Assembly (NCBI GenBank): GCA_029224185.1
Contig: CM055191.1
Coordinates: forward strand, 9,234,536 to 9,298,535
Source: Karalla daura
Taxonomy: Eukaryota > Chordata > Actinopteri > Chaetodontiformes > Leiognathidae
DNA: 64,000 nt
Reading direction: 5' to 3'
How positions within the stretch are numbered: the stretch's first letter is position 1; every line of letters starts with the position of its first letter. The position numbers and the translations under genes were made by a program. Below the pieces are notes generated by a model. The model ran no database searches, had not been told where the DNA came from, and saw only the letters and a list, made by a program, of their open reading frames with translations. Shown here in pieces: positions 39,501-50,675 of the stretch.

Positions 39501-42093
39501 AGACGGGTAAATGCAATAAAAGCAATAAACAGGGTTGGTGACATCACAGGTAAATGAAGACAGAGGTGGGGGTGTTGAAACAAATGTGAATGACATAAAT
39601 ACGAGGAGAGATATCGAAGCAGAAATCAGTGAGAAGTGACGGGGGAGAGGTGCGCAGATGCTAGAAGAAAAGTGACACAACAGGACACAAGAGTGTTGGA
39701 AAAGGTTACTACTCAAAGGTCATGCTATACAAAGTCAAAGAGGTCGGAGGGGCTACGTAGCAGTTCATTTCCAGTGTGTGCGGAGAGACGGCAAGCACAT
39801 CTATCAAAGCGCTGATGTATTTGCATCTCAAATACATTTAGAGAGGAGAATCTGTCGACCTCTAAAACATTTGGCCGCGGCATGCAGTGAGAAGTGTGTT
39901 TCAGAGGGGTGTGTGTGTGTGTGTGTATCAGATGCTTCTATCCAGCAGCGCCTCGTTCATCTATAGAAGCCGAACATCTCTAGGCCGATTGTGGACAGGA
40001 CACAGAGGAGCAGGTGTGCTTGCTTGCATTCCACAGCTAGAGCGAGGGGAGACAGGGGGAGGCTGCGGCAGCGGGGCGTCTGCGTGGACACCGTACCTGT
40101 ACGTCTTAGTGCTGTCTTTAGGGCCGTGCTCCTCGTCCTCGTGGGACAGGTCGTACGGGTCGGAGTGATGCCGCAAGCTCGTCACCTGCCGAGGACCACA
40201 GCATTTGAAGGCGTTCCCCATCTGACCTCGTGCGTGTGCGTGTGTGCGTGTGTGCATGTGTGTGTGTGTGCGTGCATGTAACTCACCGGGGCGCCTCCTG
40301 CCAGATGGGCCAGTATCAGGGTTTCACTTCCTGGAGCGCCCACAGGGCCGATCCGGGCCAGCGTGGTCGCCTTCCTCTTCCGGCCTCGCTTGGAGGGCGC
40401 GGGCATCACGACGACGTGAGGCGGCCCCTCCCCTTCCTTTTTGTCTACATGAGGACCAAGAACAGCAGCGTTGTCTTTACCAACTCAAGTTTAAGTTTTG
40501 AAGTTTTTAAACCAGCCTTTCTTTGTGTTAACTCTGCCCTACATGTTGCTCTGTATAAGCTTTGACATTAAACTGAAGAGAGTATGCTGCACAGGTTTCA
40601 CCTGTGTTAATGATAATTAGGAAAGACATGAAAGAAACCATCTGAAATGACCAGGATAACACGGGACAACACGGATGATTGATGGATAGCAAAAGCGAAT
40701 CAAAGCAGGAAGGTCCCCAAATCAGAGCAAGAGCCATCCTGTAGGAGGTTTGCATCTGCTCCAGAGTGTATGAGTGTGTACATCTTTGTGTGTGTGTGAG
40801 CATGGGTTTTCTCCAGGTACTCCAATTTCCGCACACAGTCCAAAATCATGCAAGTTTAAGTCGATTGCAGACTCTAATTTGCCCCTAGGTGTGACTGATA
40901 GTCTCCGGCAGACCCTGCGACACCACGGGGTACGAAGTGAGTGAGATGATGGATGGATGGACGGTCGGAATGAAATTCTAAATAATGTATAATGAATGAG
41001 ATTTGGCAGCGTAAAGCCGAGCAACGGAGGAGAGATGCGATTAAAGGCCTTGCGGTGGAGGAACCTGCTGCCTACCTGCGGAGTGGAGCGCTGAAACGAT
41101 CATCGTCGTCGCCTGATGACCAGAGACGAAGGACTGAGAGGACGTGGGGGAGACGAGCGTTCCCTGAGGAGTTGTGATGACTAGGCCGGCTTCAGTGGAC
41201 ATGACAGGCGGAAATCGGAAGAGACAAGAGGAGCAAAACACAAAATGATCACACGTGACGAAGATGCGGGCAGCGTTGGCACTTTAATACCGAGCACACG
41301 GTTTCCAAACCTGGAAGGTGACTGCGCTACAAATGAGTGAGAAAGCGCAGCTCTACTCTTCCACTGAGGCTGATCTGAGGCCGTCTGGTCATCTTTCCCC
41401 ACCATAATTTGACTGACAATGTTTTCTCCTAGCCCTCAGTGCTGCCCGGAGCCCCCATGTAACTGGAATATCAATACACTCTCAATTAGCAGGAATCTAA
41501 ATACGTCTTTTAGAACGTGCGAGGCCGAGTTTGACCTATGAGCTCTAAATCCGGCCTCGGCCTCTGGCGTCCTTCAGATACCAACGTGCACTTTGAACAT
41601 CAGATACTCCATCAAATGTGTGAGCCCCCGAGCTGAGGGGTGGGGGGGGGCACTCACCTGCTGTCATGATGCCCGTGGAGGACACAGGCAGCACGGCCTG
41701 GGTGCTGTGAGCAGGGTGCAGGGGCGCCACGGCCCCGGCCTGGCCCCCTCCCTCGCTCTTGGGCCCCGGAGCCGGGATGGTGAGGAGAGCCGTCTGGTAG
41801 TGGGGTGCGCCCGAGGGAGGGAAAGACGCATTCTTCTCCTGCTGCTCCTTCACCTTGTTTAGGAACATGGCATTCTCAATCTGTCAGGAGGGAGGGAGGG
41901 AGGACATTTTGAATTCGATTAGATGGCCTGACCTCGTTTCACTTCTTGAAAGCGCCTCTTCGCTTCTTCCGTTTCAGTGCGCGCGGGCGCGCGTGTGTGT
42001 GCGTGTGTGTGTGCCGTCCAAACTCACCTGCCCTTGCACGGTGGGGATGGGAGACCAGAAGTACGACGAGTTGAAATGAGAATCTTCCATCAT
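36505..42093 (-). CDS. ZNF384: ZNF384-type C2H2 zinc-finger transcription factor, complete CDS
   Basis: Ten coding exons (minus): 42028-42093, 41658-41880, 41076-41189, 40287-40444, 40097-40185, 39107-39331, 37503-37670, 37286-37364, 37021-37179, 36505-36876. Phases close to 550 aa (human isoforms 577 and 516). The N-terminus MMEDSHFNSSYFWSPIPTV matches human MEESHFNSNPYFWPSIPTV; the second ATG (42,090) is the one aligned with human. A basic stretch PSKRGRKRK (exon 5) is a likely nuclear signal. Eight C2H2 fingers span residues 218-438, then a Gln/Gly-rich tail ends in STIQVEHLNS, the ZNF384 rather than ZNF362 ending. Known: ZNF384 (CIZ/NMP4) is a nuclear-matrix transcription factor that binds poly(dA:dT) in promoters. 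A 5' non-coding exon must lie upstream of an acceptor at 42,096. Teleosts have two copies; which one this is was not decided. Confidence 0.94.
37503..37670 (-). CDS. ZNF384: ZNF384 exon encoding the second copy of a finger pair (possible cassette exon)
   Basis: Encodes SKPHKCPHCTKSFANSSYLA, QHVRIHTGVKPYTCSYCQKC and FRQLSHLQQHNR. This is a near repeat of the finger pair in the preceding exon (KPHKCPHCAKSFANSSYLAQ, HIRIHSGAKPYTCSYCQKS). The exon is 168 nt, phase 2 at both ends, so leaving it out keeps frame, and the joined codons (HTR then IH) still complete the interrupted finger. In human, ZNF384 isoforms differ by about 60 residues in this part of the protein. The splice sites are both consensus. 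Confidence 0.9.
39107..39331 (-). CDS. ZNF384: ZNF384 exon with fingers 1-3 (third completed across the junction)
   Basis: Starts with the last base of an Arg codon, then CRMCAATFLSKSDMQIHSKS H (finger 1), CPHCAKSFANSSYLAQH (finger 2) and CSYCQKSFRQLSHLQQHTR (finger 3, whose final His comes from the next exon). The linkers are TEAKPHK and SGAKPYT, close to the TGEKPY consensus. Confidence 0.93.
40795..40965 (+). repeat. SINE-like fragment in ZNF384 intron
   Basis: Plus-orientation copy with GGTTTTCTCCAGGTACTCCA, ACAGTCCAAAATCATGCAAG, GACTCTAATTTGCCCCTAGG and a GATGGATGGATGG tail. Confidence 0.65.
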
Positions 42094-42095
42094 TT

Positions 42096-44540
42096 CTGCA
42101 ACCACACAAACGACACCAGCGGTGAGGCTTCCGGCTGCCACGGCCCCCTCCGCTTTGATGCAATTAATTTGACGTGATAAAGATAGAGAAGATACCACGG
42201 GGCACGGGGCAGCGCGGCTGGAGGCGCAGCCCGACTGTGCAGTTCAAACAAATCATTTCATCACGCTTTAAAAAGCAATTACGGCGAGAGACGTGACTGG
42301 TTATCGACGTCCATTATCTTTTTAACAAGGGTCGGCCAAAAAGTGACCCGCTCCACCTCTATTAAAGCCCAGGTTTGGGGCGCGCCAAGTCTATCAGTTT
42401 TATTTTCCACTTCTTAAGCACAATACAGGCTGATACAGTTGAAACGGAGCCGACATCACCTTTTTCATGTCTGTTAGTATACTGTCCCCTTTGCAACTCT
42501 TGAATCCTTTACATTTAAATACATCTTCATGCATGCATGCAGATTATGCATGCTTGTAGTGCAGAGTGTAGTGTAGTGTGTAGAGCAGAGAATCACTTAG
42601 GGCTGGATATATTTCATCTCCAAACATATTGCATGACAAAGTGACCTGCGCAGGTTACTGCCCACAGCCACCGATAATAACTTCTTCCAAGAATATTATC
42701 CGAGGAATTCAGCTTCAAATCTCAGTTTGGCGTCACAAAACGACAGACTAACAATGTGTTCATAGTCTTGTTGGTGCTCACTGCAAACCTGATGTCAAAG
42801 GTTCAATTAATTACACGGATACAGAGCGGTAGAACTACTGATAAGAAAAATTATAAAGGTTTAATAACTAACTGATCAGACGAACCGTGATGGAAAGAGA
42901 CTGACTGAATGATCGGAAGGAACTAGCTGCCTCCCAGAGCAGGACCACAGGGCCTGAACTCAATGTCAACTCCTGTGATTTTTATTTGAAATGCCAGTCA
43001 TATAATGTACTTACACTGCACTTGTCACTTAAGACATTAATCTCCATATATAATTTCACATTATGGCAATTGATTGTGCTTTACATTTGTCGATCGAGCA
43101 AATTCAGGACCAACTGTAAAGTTGAATTTTTCATGTCGATTCTGCTCTGTCAAACTAATAAATTCAGTCTGATATCTTGAAAAACAAACAGAGCTACAGA
43201 TATTTTCATTATCGATTAACCTGATGAGTGCAATCATGATTAATTTACCCAAAAAAGGCTAAAACGGCTCACACTTTTCCCCCATTCGTGAAATATTCCT
43301 ATTGATTGTTTTAAAAGTGGCGGAATAAAACCCTGAAGTCAACATTAAGGTTAATAAGTGACTGGGAAAAGCAGCATATCCTTATTTATTTTAGAAGATG
43401 GAACCAGCAAACATTTCAGCAAAATATTTTTCGACTGGCCAAGTCATTCTGATGGCTAACTGCAGTGCCTATATCTTTCTATTGCATCTCTATTTTATTG
43501 CCTTCCTATTGATTACAGTCAGATTTCTTGGATACAACTTAATTATATAGCTACGAGCTTTGGCACTTGACACAGAAACAGGAATGAGAGTAACACTACA
43601 ACAGAAATACAACAATCATAATCATGTGCTAAACGTGATTGTGATTGTTGTATTTCTATTGTACTGTCTTCCTACTGCATTTACACTATTGACAATACAC
43701 TCGCAGGTTGTAATGTATTATATCTGCAAGCCCATTCTTGCAGAAAGAACGAAGTGACCCATACGGTCTCGGCTGTTTTAGTGTCATTGCGTGTGAAACA
43801 CAGCGTGGAGAGTTTAAATATAATGCTGTGTAACGTTAAACTTGATAAACTGTGAGCAGTGAAACCCGGACCTAAGTGGCTCTGGGCTCCAACATGCAGC
43901 GACCAAATCCCAAATGTTGTGATGTTTAACATCAGGATTCAACTTCTCAAACTGCGGGATTCCTCCGATATCACACCCAAACTTTCCCTCCTCCAACAAA
44001 ACAATCAAGCTCGGACTAAAAGACTCCGTTTCAGCTCCTCGCATCTTGTTGTAGTTCATCAGGGCCTGACGAGCTGATTAGCAGACGGTGGCTAACGCAC
44101 AGCAGATCGGCGTGTCTGTGTGTGAGAAACAGAGGCGCTGCGAGTGTGTATGCGCGTCTATCCGCCTGCTGCTCGGTGGGGAAAAATAACAAGCAAAGAA
44201 AAAAAAGGAGCAAAGGATTTAGAAAAAAAAAACGACGCGTAGTGGAGGAAAAAAAAACCCAGCAGACCATCCTCACAGACTTCCGGCTGTGGAGTCATGC
44301 AAATCTGCCCAAATGTACAACGAGAGCACGGACAGTTGTGTCGGTTACCGGCTCCGGAGGGCTCCGGCCTGCTCCAGGGAACTCCGGGGGGGTCGTGTCA
44401 GCGTGGACGCACTTTCCGAAATCGATCCAGAATTCCTGCAAAGCGGTGAAGTTTGTGAGTTTCCTCTCTCTCTCTCTCCCTCTCGCTCTCCCCCTCTCTC
44501 TCTCTTTGGGTGTTTTTTTTTTTCCTCCTCCTCCCTCTCA
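42096..44540 (-). other. ZNF384: 5' intron region of ZNF384
   Basis: No coding exon was recognised between the first coding exon and the promoter-like block near 44.6 kb. The part from about 42.4 to 43.8 kb is AT-rich with only short ORFs. A candidate minus-strand donor (GTGAGG) near 44,270-44,276 could end a non-coding first exon, but this is not proven. Confidence 0.4.
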
Positions 44541-44554
44541 GCAGCTGCCTCGTC

Positions 44555-44625
44555 TCGGCTTCACTTCCTCCGGATAAGGTCGTCAGACAAAAGAAGTGTG
44601 CGCGTCGACGTCACTTCCTGTGGCT
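44555..44625. promoter_or_regulatory. ETS/CRE-like promoter, possibly shared by ZNF384 (-) and the WD40 gene (+)
   Basis: GACGTCACTTCCTG (44,607-44,620) is a CRE-like half fused to an ETS site, and TTCACTTCCTCCGG (about 44,560-44,573) is a second ETS-type site; a CpG-rich block lies on the ZNF384 side. Such ETS/CRE pairs are typical of housekeeping and bidirectional promoters. The block lies between the two divergent coding regions (2.5 kb from one start, 1.6 kb from the other). Confidence 0.45.
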
Positions 44626-45306
44626 GAGTGAGTGACGGTTACCCTCCAAACGAGACTCGTCTGCCTGACAGTTGACACTGTCCGTCCGTTTGATTACGTC
44701 CGTTAAAAAGAAATAAATTTAACTCGTTTTTTGAGCTGGCTCGTGTCGAAGACTCAAGTTTGAGCCAGTTTGATAGATTCAAAATAATTTGTTTAAAAAA
44801 CGCACAAACGGAAAGTACTACTGAAACGAAGCGCTAACATTCTTCATTCAGTAATGGGAGTATTTTATATGGTACACGATATGCTATTCTAATTCTCATA
44901 GCAGCTGCTATTCCTTTTACATAGATGGTTTGGAACTTCTTTGCACCAATACATTAAGCCTACTGTATGTATTGTAGACAGGTACATAGAAGGCAGGTAG
45001 GTACAGTATGTCGGTGGTTAACAACGTTCAAAAAACAAACCAGAAAAACACAATCAAAAACAATTTTCTACTTGTCAGTACATGTACACACTATGATTTC
45101 TTCACTGATGCCCTTTGTCTGTTGTTTTGCACCTGTAATGAAAGAATAATGCTTATTTAGACATGTAAAAGTCCACGAAAACAAAGGGGGAGAAAATAAA
45201 AACTGAACTAAAGAGTACCCCCTTGTATATCACCCCGTAACATAAAATTGAGAATATTTAACTTATAGTGCAAATTTACCCACTGTGGAACACATCTTCT
45301 ATTAAT

Positions 45307-45543
<237 letters not shown>

Positions 45544-46242
45544 CTAGGACAAGATACCCAGTAGAAAAAGCAAGAATCTTTTAACAACACTGTGGTAGCA
45601 TCTGCTGTCTCCTTCGCCTTCAGCAGCAGACTGTTACTCGCATGGCATTATCACAAGAGTCCATATGCAGTATTCTCCATTGTTTTCGTTCTGTACAGTC
45701 TGCACAGAATCTTCACAGTGAAGTAAACACCATTTATTTACTGTTTGTAATACTGTCTTCTATGTTTTCTTTAATGCTGTCAGACAATCAATAATAAAGC
45801 TTTTCTGTCCTATTCTAAATCTGTTCATTCTGAGTCATCGTTCTTGTCTCGTCTGGTCCGACTGAAAAATATTTTGGTTCAACTTGTTTTTAAATGTGCT
45901 GTATAAATAGGCTCAGTTGACTTGATGGAAACGCAATTACATCTGCCCACATTTCCGTCCACAGGAGCAGTAAATGCTCTCATCATGACCCGTGGACTGC
46001 TCCCCGGAGCAGTTCATCACCAGGCCACACGGTGTCGCTGCAAGGACAGCAATACACACCAAAGGCTTTGTCAACATCCGGCCAGTGACACGTCTCTACA
46101 ACACAGATCGATCAGACCTCTTTCTGTGCTCGTTTCTGATACAAAGCTGCAAGGCGATGCTATAGGTTAGACACTTTCTGGCAAACTGAGAGTGAGCCAG
46201 AAAGATCATTCTAGATTAGCTGCTTTTTTGCACGAGATTCAA

Positions 46243-47947
46243 ATGGGGGAGGTGAGGAAGCTGCAGAAGAAGTTGAGACAGATTGAGAATCTGGAAATAA
46301 AGATCAGTCTTACTTCAGAAGAGAGATTCAAGGTACTGAAACACCCCGTCTACACTTTTCATCCCTGATAATAAGATGTGTGTAACCTGTGCGGCCTCCC
46401 AAAGTCCTGAATAGACCTTGGCGCAATCATCTCGTTAGATGTACTTTTGTAGTGTGGGATCTATATCAGAAGTGGCATTTAGTTAGTAGCCAGGCTCACG
46501 TGTTTTTTATTTTGACGTTTTAATGATCATTGAAAGCTACAAGGTTGTGAAGTGAGGCTACGTAAAAAAAACCCCTAAAACTATGAATCCTGAAACGAAG
46601 AAGAAAAATATGTGATTAACATGAATTAATGATAATGAATGGATGAATAATTTGACAGCTATCGCCTCAGGAAGTTGACTGATCCGAAGCTCACACTTTG
46701 AAAACAGTGCATCAGGAAAATTAATGCTCAGGAAGTTCAGGAGAGACTCTGTGTTAAAGGGCAGAATCTGAATCCTATAAATCACAGCCCTGCAACAGAG
46801 CTGCTTCCTCACTGAGGCTGTCCTCACACGCCCTAATTGGCGACTGGTTATTAGATGCATGCAGTGGCGTATACCATTCCCATGATATTATACTCATAAT
46901 TCATCTCTGTGAATAATATGCATTACCTCTGTCTGAGTTTAACGTGTATTTTTAATACAGCCAATAACAAGCTAGAAATGACAAAACCACGGAAATAACA
47001 TTAATATAGCATTAAGACAAATTGCACATTGTGGATGAAAAGAAGTCCTGAATTTGGATGCGTTTTAAAATGTGTGTGATGTTCATGAAGCAACCTACAG
47101 GGCCCTCCATGCATCCTTGCTTTCCAGCCATAGAAAACACATAGAAAATGAGAGAAAAAGTCCTCTTAATTGTCTTGGAATAATTTTTCACCCGTCTCTG
47201 CTTATCCCTATCCTGTAACTTAACAGATGGTTAAAAGGGTTTGCATATGCATGATCTGTAAATTTGTCTTAATTTCTAACCATCTAAGACGTTACTTCAT
47301 AGATTATTTACAGTCATAGACTGCACATATTTAAATCAGACTTCTGGGAGCAAAAGAGGAATAGTCATGAAAGGAATTTGGGTAAATGCACAAAATGTGC
47401 AGTGCAACTCTAAAAAACAAACACATCTTCAAAGCATGTCATAGTGTAGGGTGGGACAACTTGTCTCTGATACTGTAGGAACTGGCAACCTAAAAAATCA
47501 GCAAAAGAGTAGAAACCCTAACCTGACAGCAGTGAGCGGATATAACTAACAATAATCACAATTGTTATTTCCCCTTTATACTGCTACATACCACTGTATA
47601 ACATTTCAGTGACTAATGTATTACCTCTGGTCACACAGTGGATGAGTGATTAACACCTCACAGCAAGAAAGTCCACAGACCGACTCCAAGTCAGACTGTG
47701 GGGCTTTCTGTGTGGACTTTGCATGTTCTCAGAGTAAAAAGAACATCTGAAGCTAGAGGCCACATACTGACTCAGTGGTTAGCGCTGTCGTCTCACAGCA
47801 GGAAGGTCACACTTCACATGTTGGTATGTTCTCCCTGTGTCCGCCTGAGCTGTCTCTGGCTGCTCATCTTTCCACCCACACTCCAAATTCATGCATGTTT
47901 AGGTTGATTGGAGACTCTAAATCGCTGCTAGGTGTTTTGTATTCAAT

Positions 47948-47986
<39 letters not shown>

Positions 47987-50640
47987 GTTTGTCCAGTGAT
48001 GGACAGGTGACCTGTCTGGGATGTATCCCCTGACCTCACTCTCTTTATGCTGGAGATAGACACCAGCAGATCTCAGTGAGGACACTGTCATGATAATGGA
48101 TTTATGGATGGATGGATTACTTTTAACTCACCACACTTAATTGATGAATAGAGAACCTAGAAAACACAACAAGTTATGATACCCTGCAGTTTAGAAATTA
48201 GATAACGGGACTAATAATTTGAAGCCAAAAAAGCTGAAAAATCTGAATAAAATAAATTAACTAATTAATGACAAATTGCAGTTAAAATTGCATCAATAAT
48301 GCATTAGTTACTACATTTCCCACAATGCATCCCAGTGCCATATATTGTTAGACCCAGCGTGTGTATTTCAAGCCTCATGCCTGCGGGTCCTTTAAGAAAT
48401 GATAATTTCAGAGTCCAAACAGAGTTTACCAAGATGAGATCACTGTTACATCATCAGGACTTGTTTCATTTATTCCTCAGACCTACGAAACCCTCAGCTG
48501 AGCCACAGAAGACTCGGGCGCTCATGTTATTAAAGAAGTAAAACTGCCCTGGCTGCAAGTGGCAGGGTGCTTGTTTAACACAGGAAAAACAGCCACTCGG
48601 TCTCAAGTTGACAAAACTAATTCACTGATTCATGCATGTTTCATAACTGGTAGTCACCCAGGATGGCAGAGGTATGTTGCCAGTTGTGGTGTAATACATC
48701 AAGACGGGTGGAGTCTGATCGTTGTGCATATAAACAACTTGTGGATTAAGCAGCTCGCTCTACAGCCAATCTCGTGCCTCTCTCCCTCTCAGATCTCCAG
48801 GAAGGCGGAGCTGCGTTCCAGATTGGCTGAGCTTCAGCTGCAGCTTTCTGGCCCGCAGCAAACTCTGGGGATTGTAGGAGACGGAAAAAAGGAGAAGATG
48901 AAAAGACAAGTGTAAGGAAGTGAGGGAGAGGTACCAGCAAGGGGGGTGGGGGGGTGGGGGGTAACAGGGGGAGTGGGGGCAGGGCGGGATGGGGGGCAGA
49001 TGGAGAGGAGCATAATTCTTCAAAAGCAACAACATTCACTTTGAAGCCTTTGATCTTTTTTGTATGTCTAACCAAACACGCTGGAGGTCAAATACTGTCA
49101 CGCTTGAAGAAAATGGGAACTTTCTACTGTTGGTAATGTGTCATGTAAACACCATTCATCCCCTGTATTAACGGCCCCCCGGGGCCTCGCGCTCATCACT
49201 TGAAACCACCACGTGCGGACATTAACATCAAATCGAATGAAGCGCGCACGTTATTTCCCCAATGCACAGACTAGGAGCTCCTTTCTTTTTTCCCTTTTTA
49301 TCGTGGAGCGTTGTTTTTCTTTTGCGTGTGGCTCCTCCACAGGTACGCTCGCCCGTCACAGAGGGAGCCGCGCGGCGTGCCCGCGTCTCGATTATTCATT
49401 CAGCTCCCGCTTTCTCCACTGGCACAGGCAGGACGCCCCCGAGGCCCTTCCATCACAAACGCCTCCAGCCTCCAAGATCCTTAAGGGAGAGGAAGAGTCC
49501 AAAGCTCAGCCAGCGCCAGCGCCGGCTGCCAGGCGGAGGGAGGGGGGAGGAGGAGGAGGAGGAGGAGGAGGAGGGGGAGGAGGAGGAGGGGGAGCGGAGC
49601 CAGGCAGACGGCGGGAGGGGACCGAGCCGGCCAGCGATCCCGATGGCTGCCGACACTCTGACAATGAGCCGCAACTGCAGCAGGAAGGTGGGGGTAATTA
49701 AGAAAAGTGGCCGGGCAGAGGCTGTTATTACAGTTTATCACACACAGCTAAAAAAAAAACAAAAAAAAAAACACAAAGCCAGGGTTTTAATGTTGCAATT
49801 AGCATCCAAAATCAGATTATACATGTATGCCCAGAGGAGTGCTAACAAGCTCGTGTTCTGCCAGCTTCAAAACCAACACCCTTCATTCTGCCTTTACCCA
49901 GAGCCCAAAGACAGGCCTGGCGCTTCCTGCATCCTCGGAGCTAAATCAGCTCCGCGCCTCGCATTGGCAGCCTAATCCATACGGGGCAGCGGTGTGGATT
50001 AACAAACAGCGCTGCTGCTGATGAGGCAGCGCTGCTAATTGCACGGACCCGTTTCTCTTCGCAGAGGCCGAGCTCTCGTCCCTGAGAGCGACGTGGGAGA
50101 AGGCGCGGTTCCGCCTGAGGCCGCTGCAGGGTCACAGCGACATCGTCACCTGCGCCGTTGCTGTTGACAACCTGGTGGTTTCCGGGAGGTAACGCAGGGG
50201 GGGGGGGGGAAGAAGCCCGCATTTGCATAATGGATGTGCAAAGTGAACATTTCACCCAATTTATCGCTTAATACGCTCCCGCTGTCTCCCCCGCCGCCTG
50301 ACACGTATTTGTTTTCCTTCCTCCGCCCCGAAAGCTCGGCGCAACTCTCTCGCCATTTATGTCGAACGGCTTTTAACTTTGCTTGTTTTTGCCCGCCCTC
50401 TCCTTCTCTCTCCCCCTCTCTCCCTCTCTCTCTCTCTAACACACACACCATAGCTCCCTCATTATATTCCCCGGTGTTGTCTCTCTCTCCCCTTCAGCCG
50501 AGATACCACGGTGAAGGTGTGGCACGTTCCCACAGCCGCCGAGCAGAAGAACCTGGGGGGTCACACCGGTGGGGTCACCTGTCTGTCTGCACCTCCCCCG
50601 GAGTACTGCAAGAGGCTGGGTGAGGACACCCACTCCCACC

Positions 50641-50675
<35 letters not shown>

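Noticed and set aside
45922..46170. 82-aa open frame as an upstream WD40-gene exon
   Set aside because: No splice donor in phase with 46,243 and no recognisable composition. The short ATG exon at 46,243 is sufficient.
47765..47830. tRNA gene (GTGGTTAGCGCTGTCGTC)
   Set aside because: Only a tRNA-like SINE head: the B box is degraded and no cloverleaf with an intact anticodon arm and acceptor stem is present.
49262..49975. 237-aa open frame overlapping WD40 exon 3
   Set aside because: A different frame from the one that matches the phases of both neighbouring exons; it runs into intron sequence.
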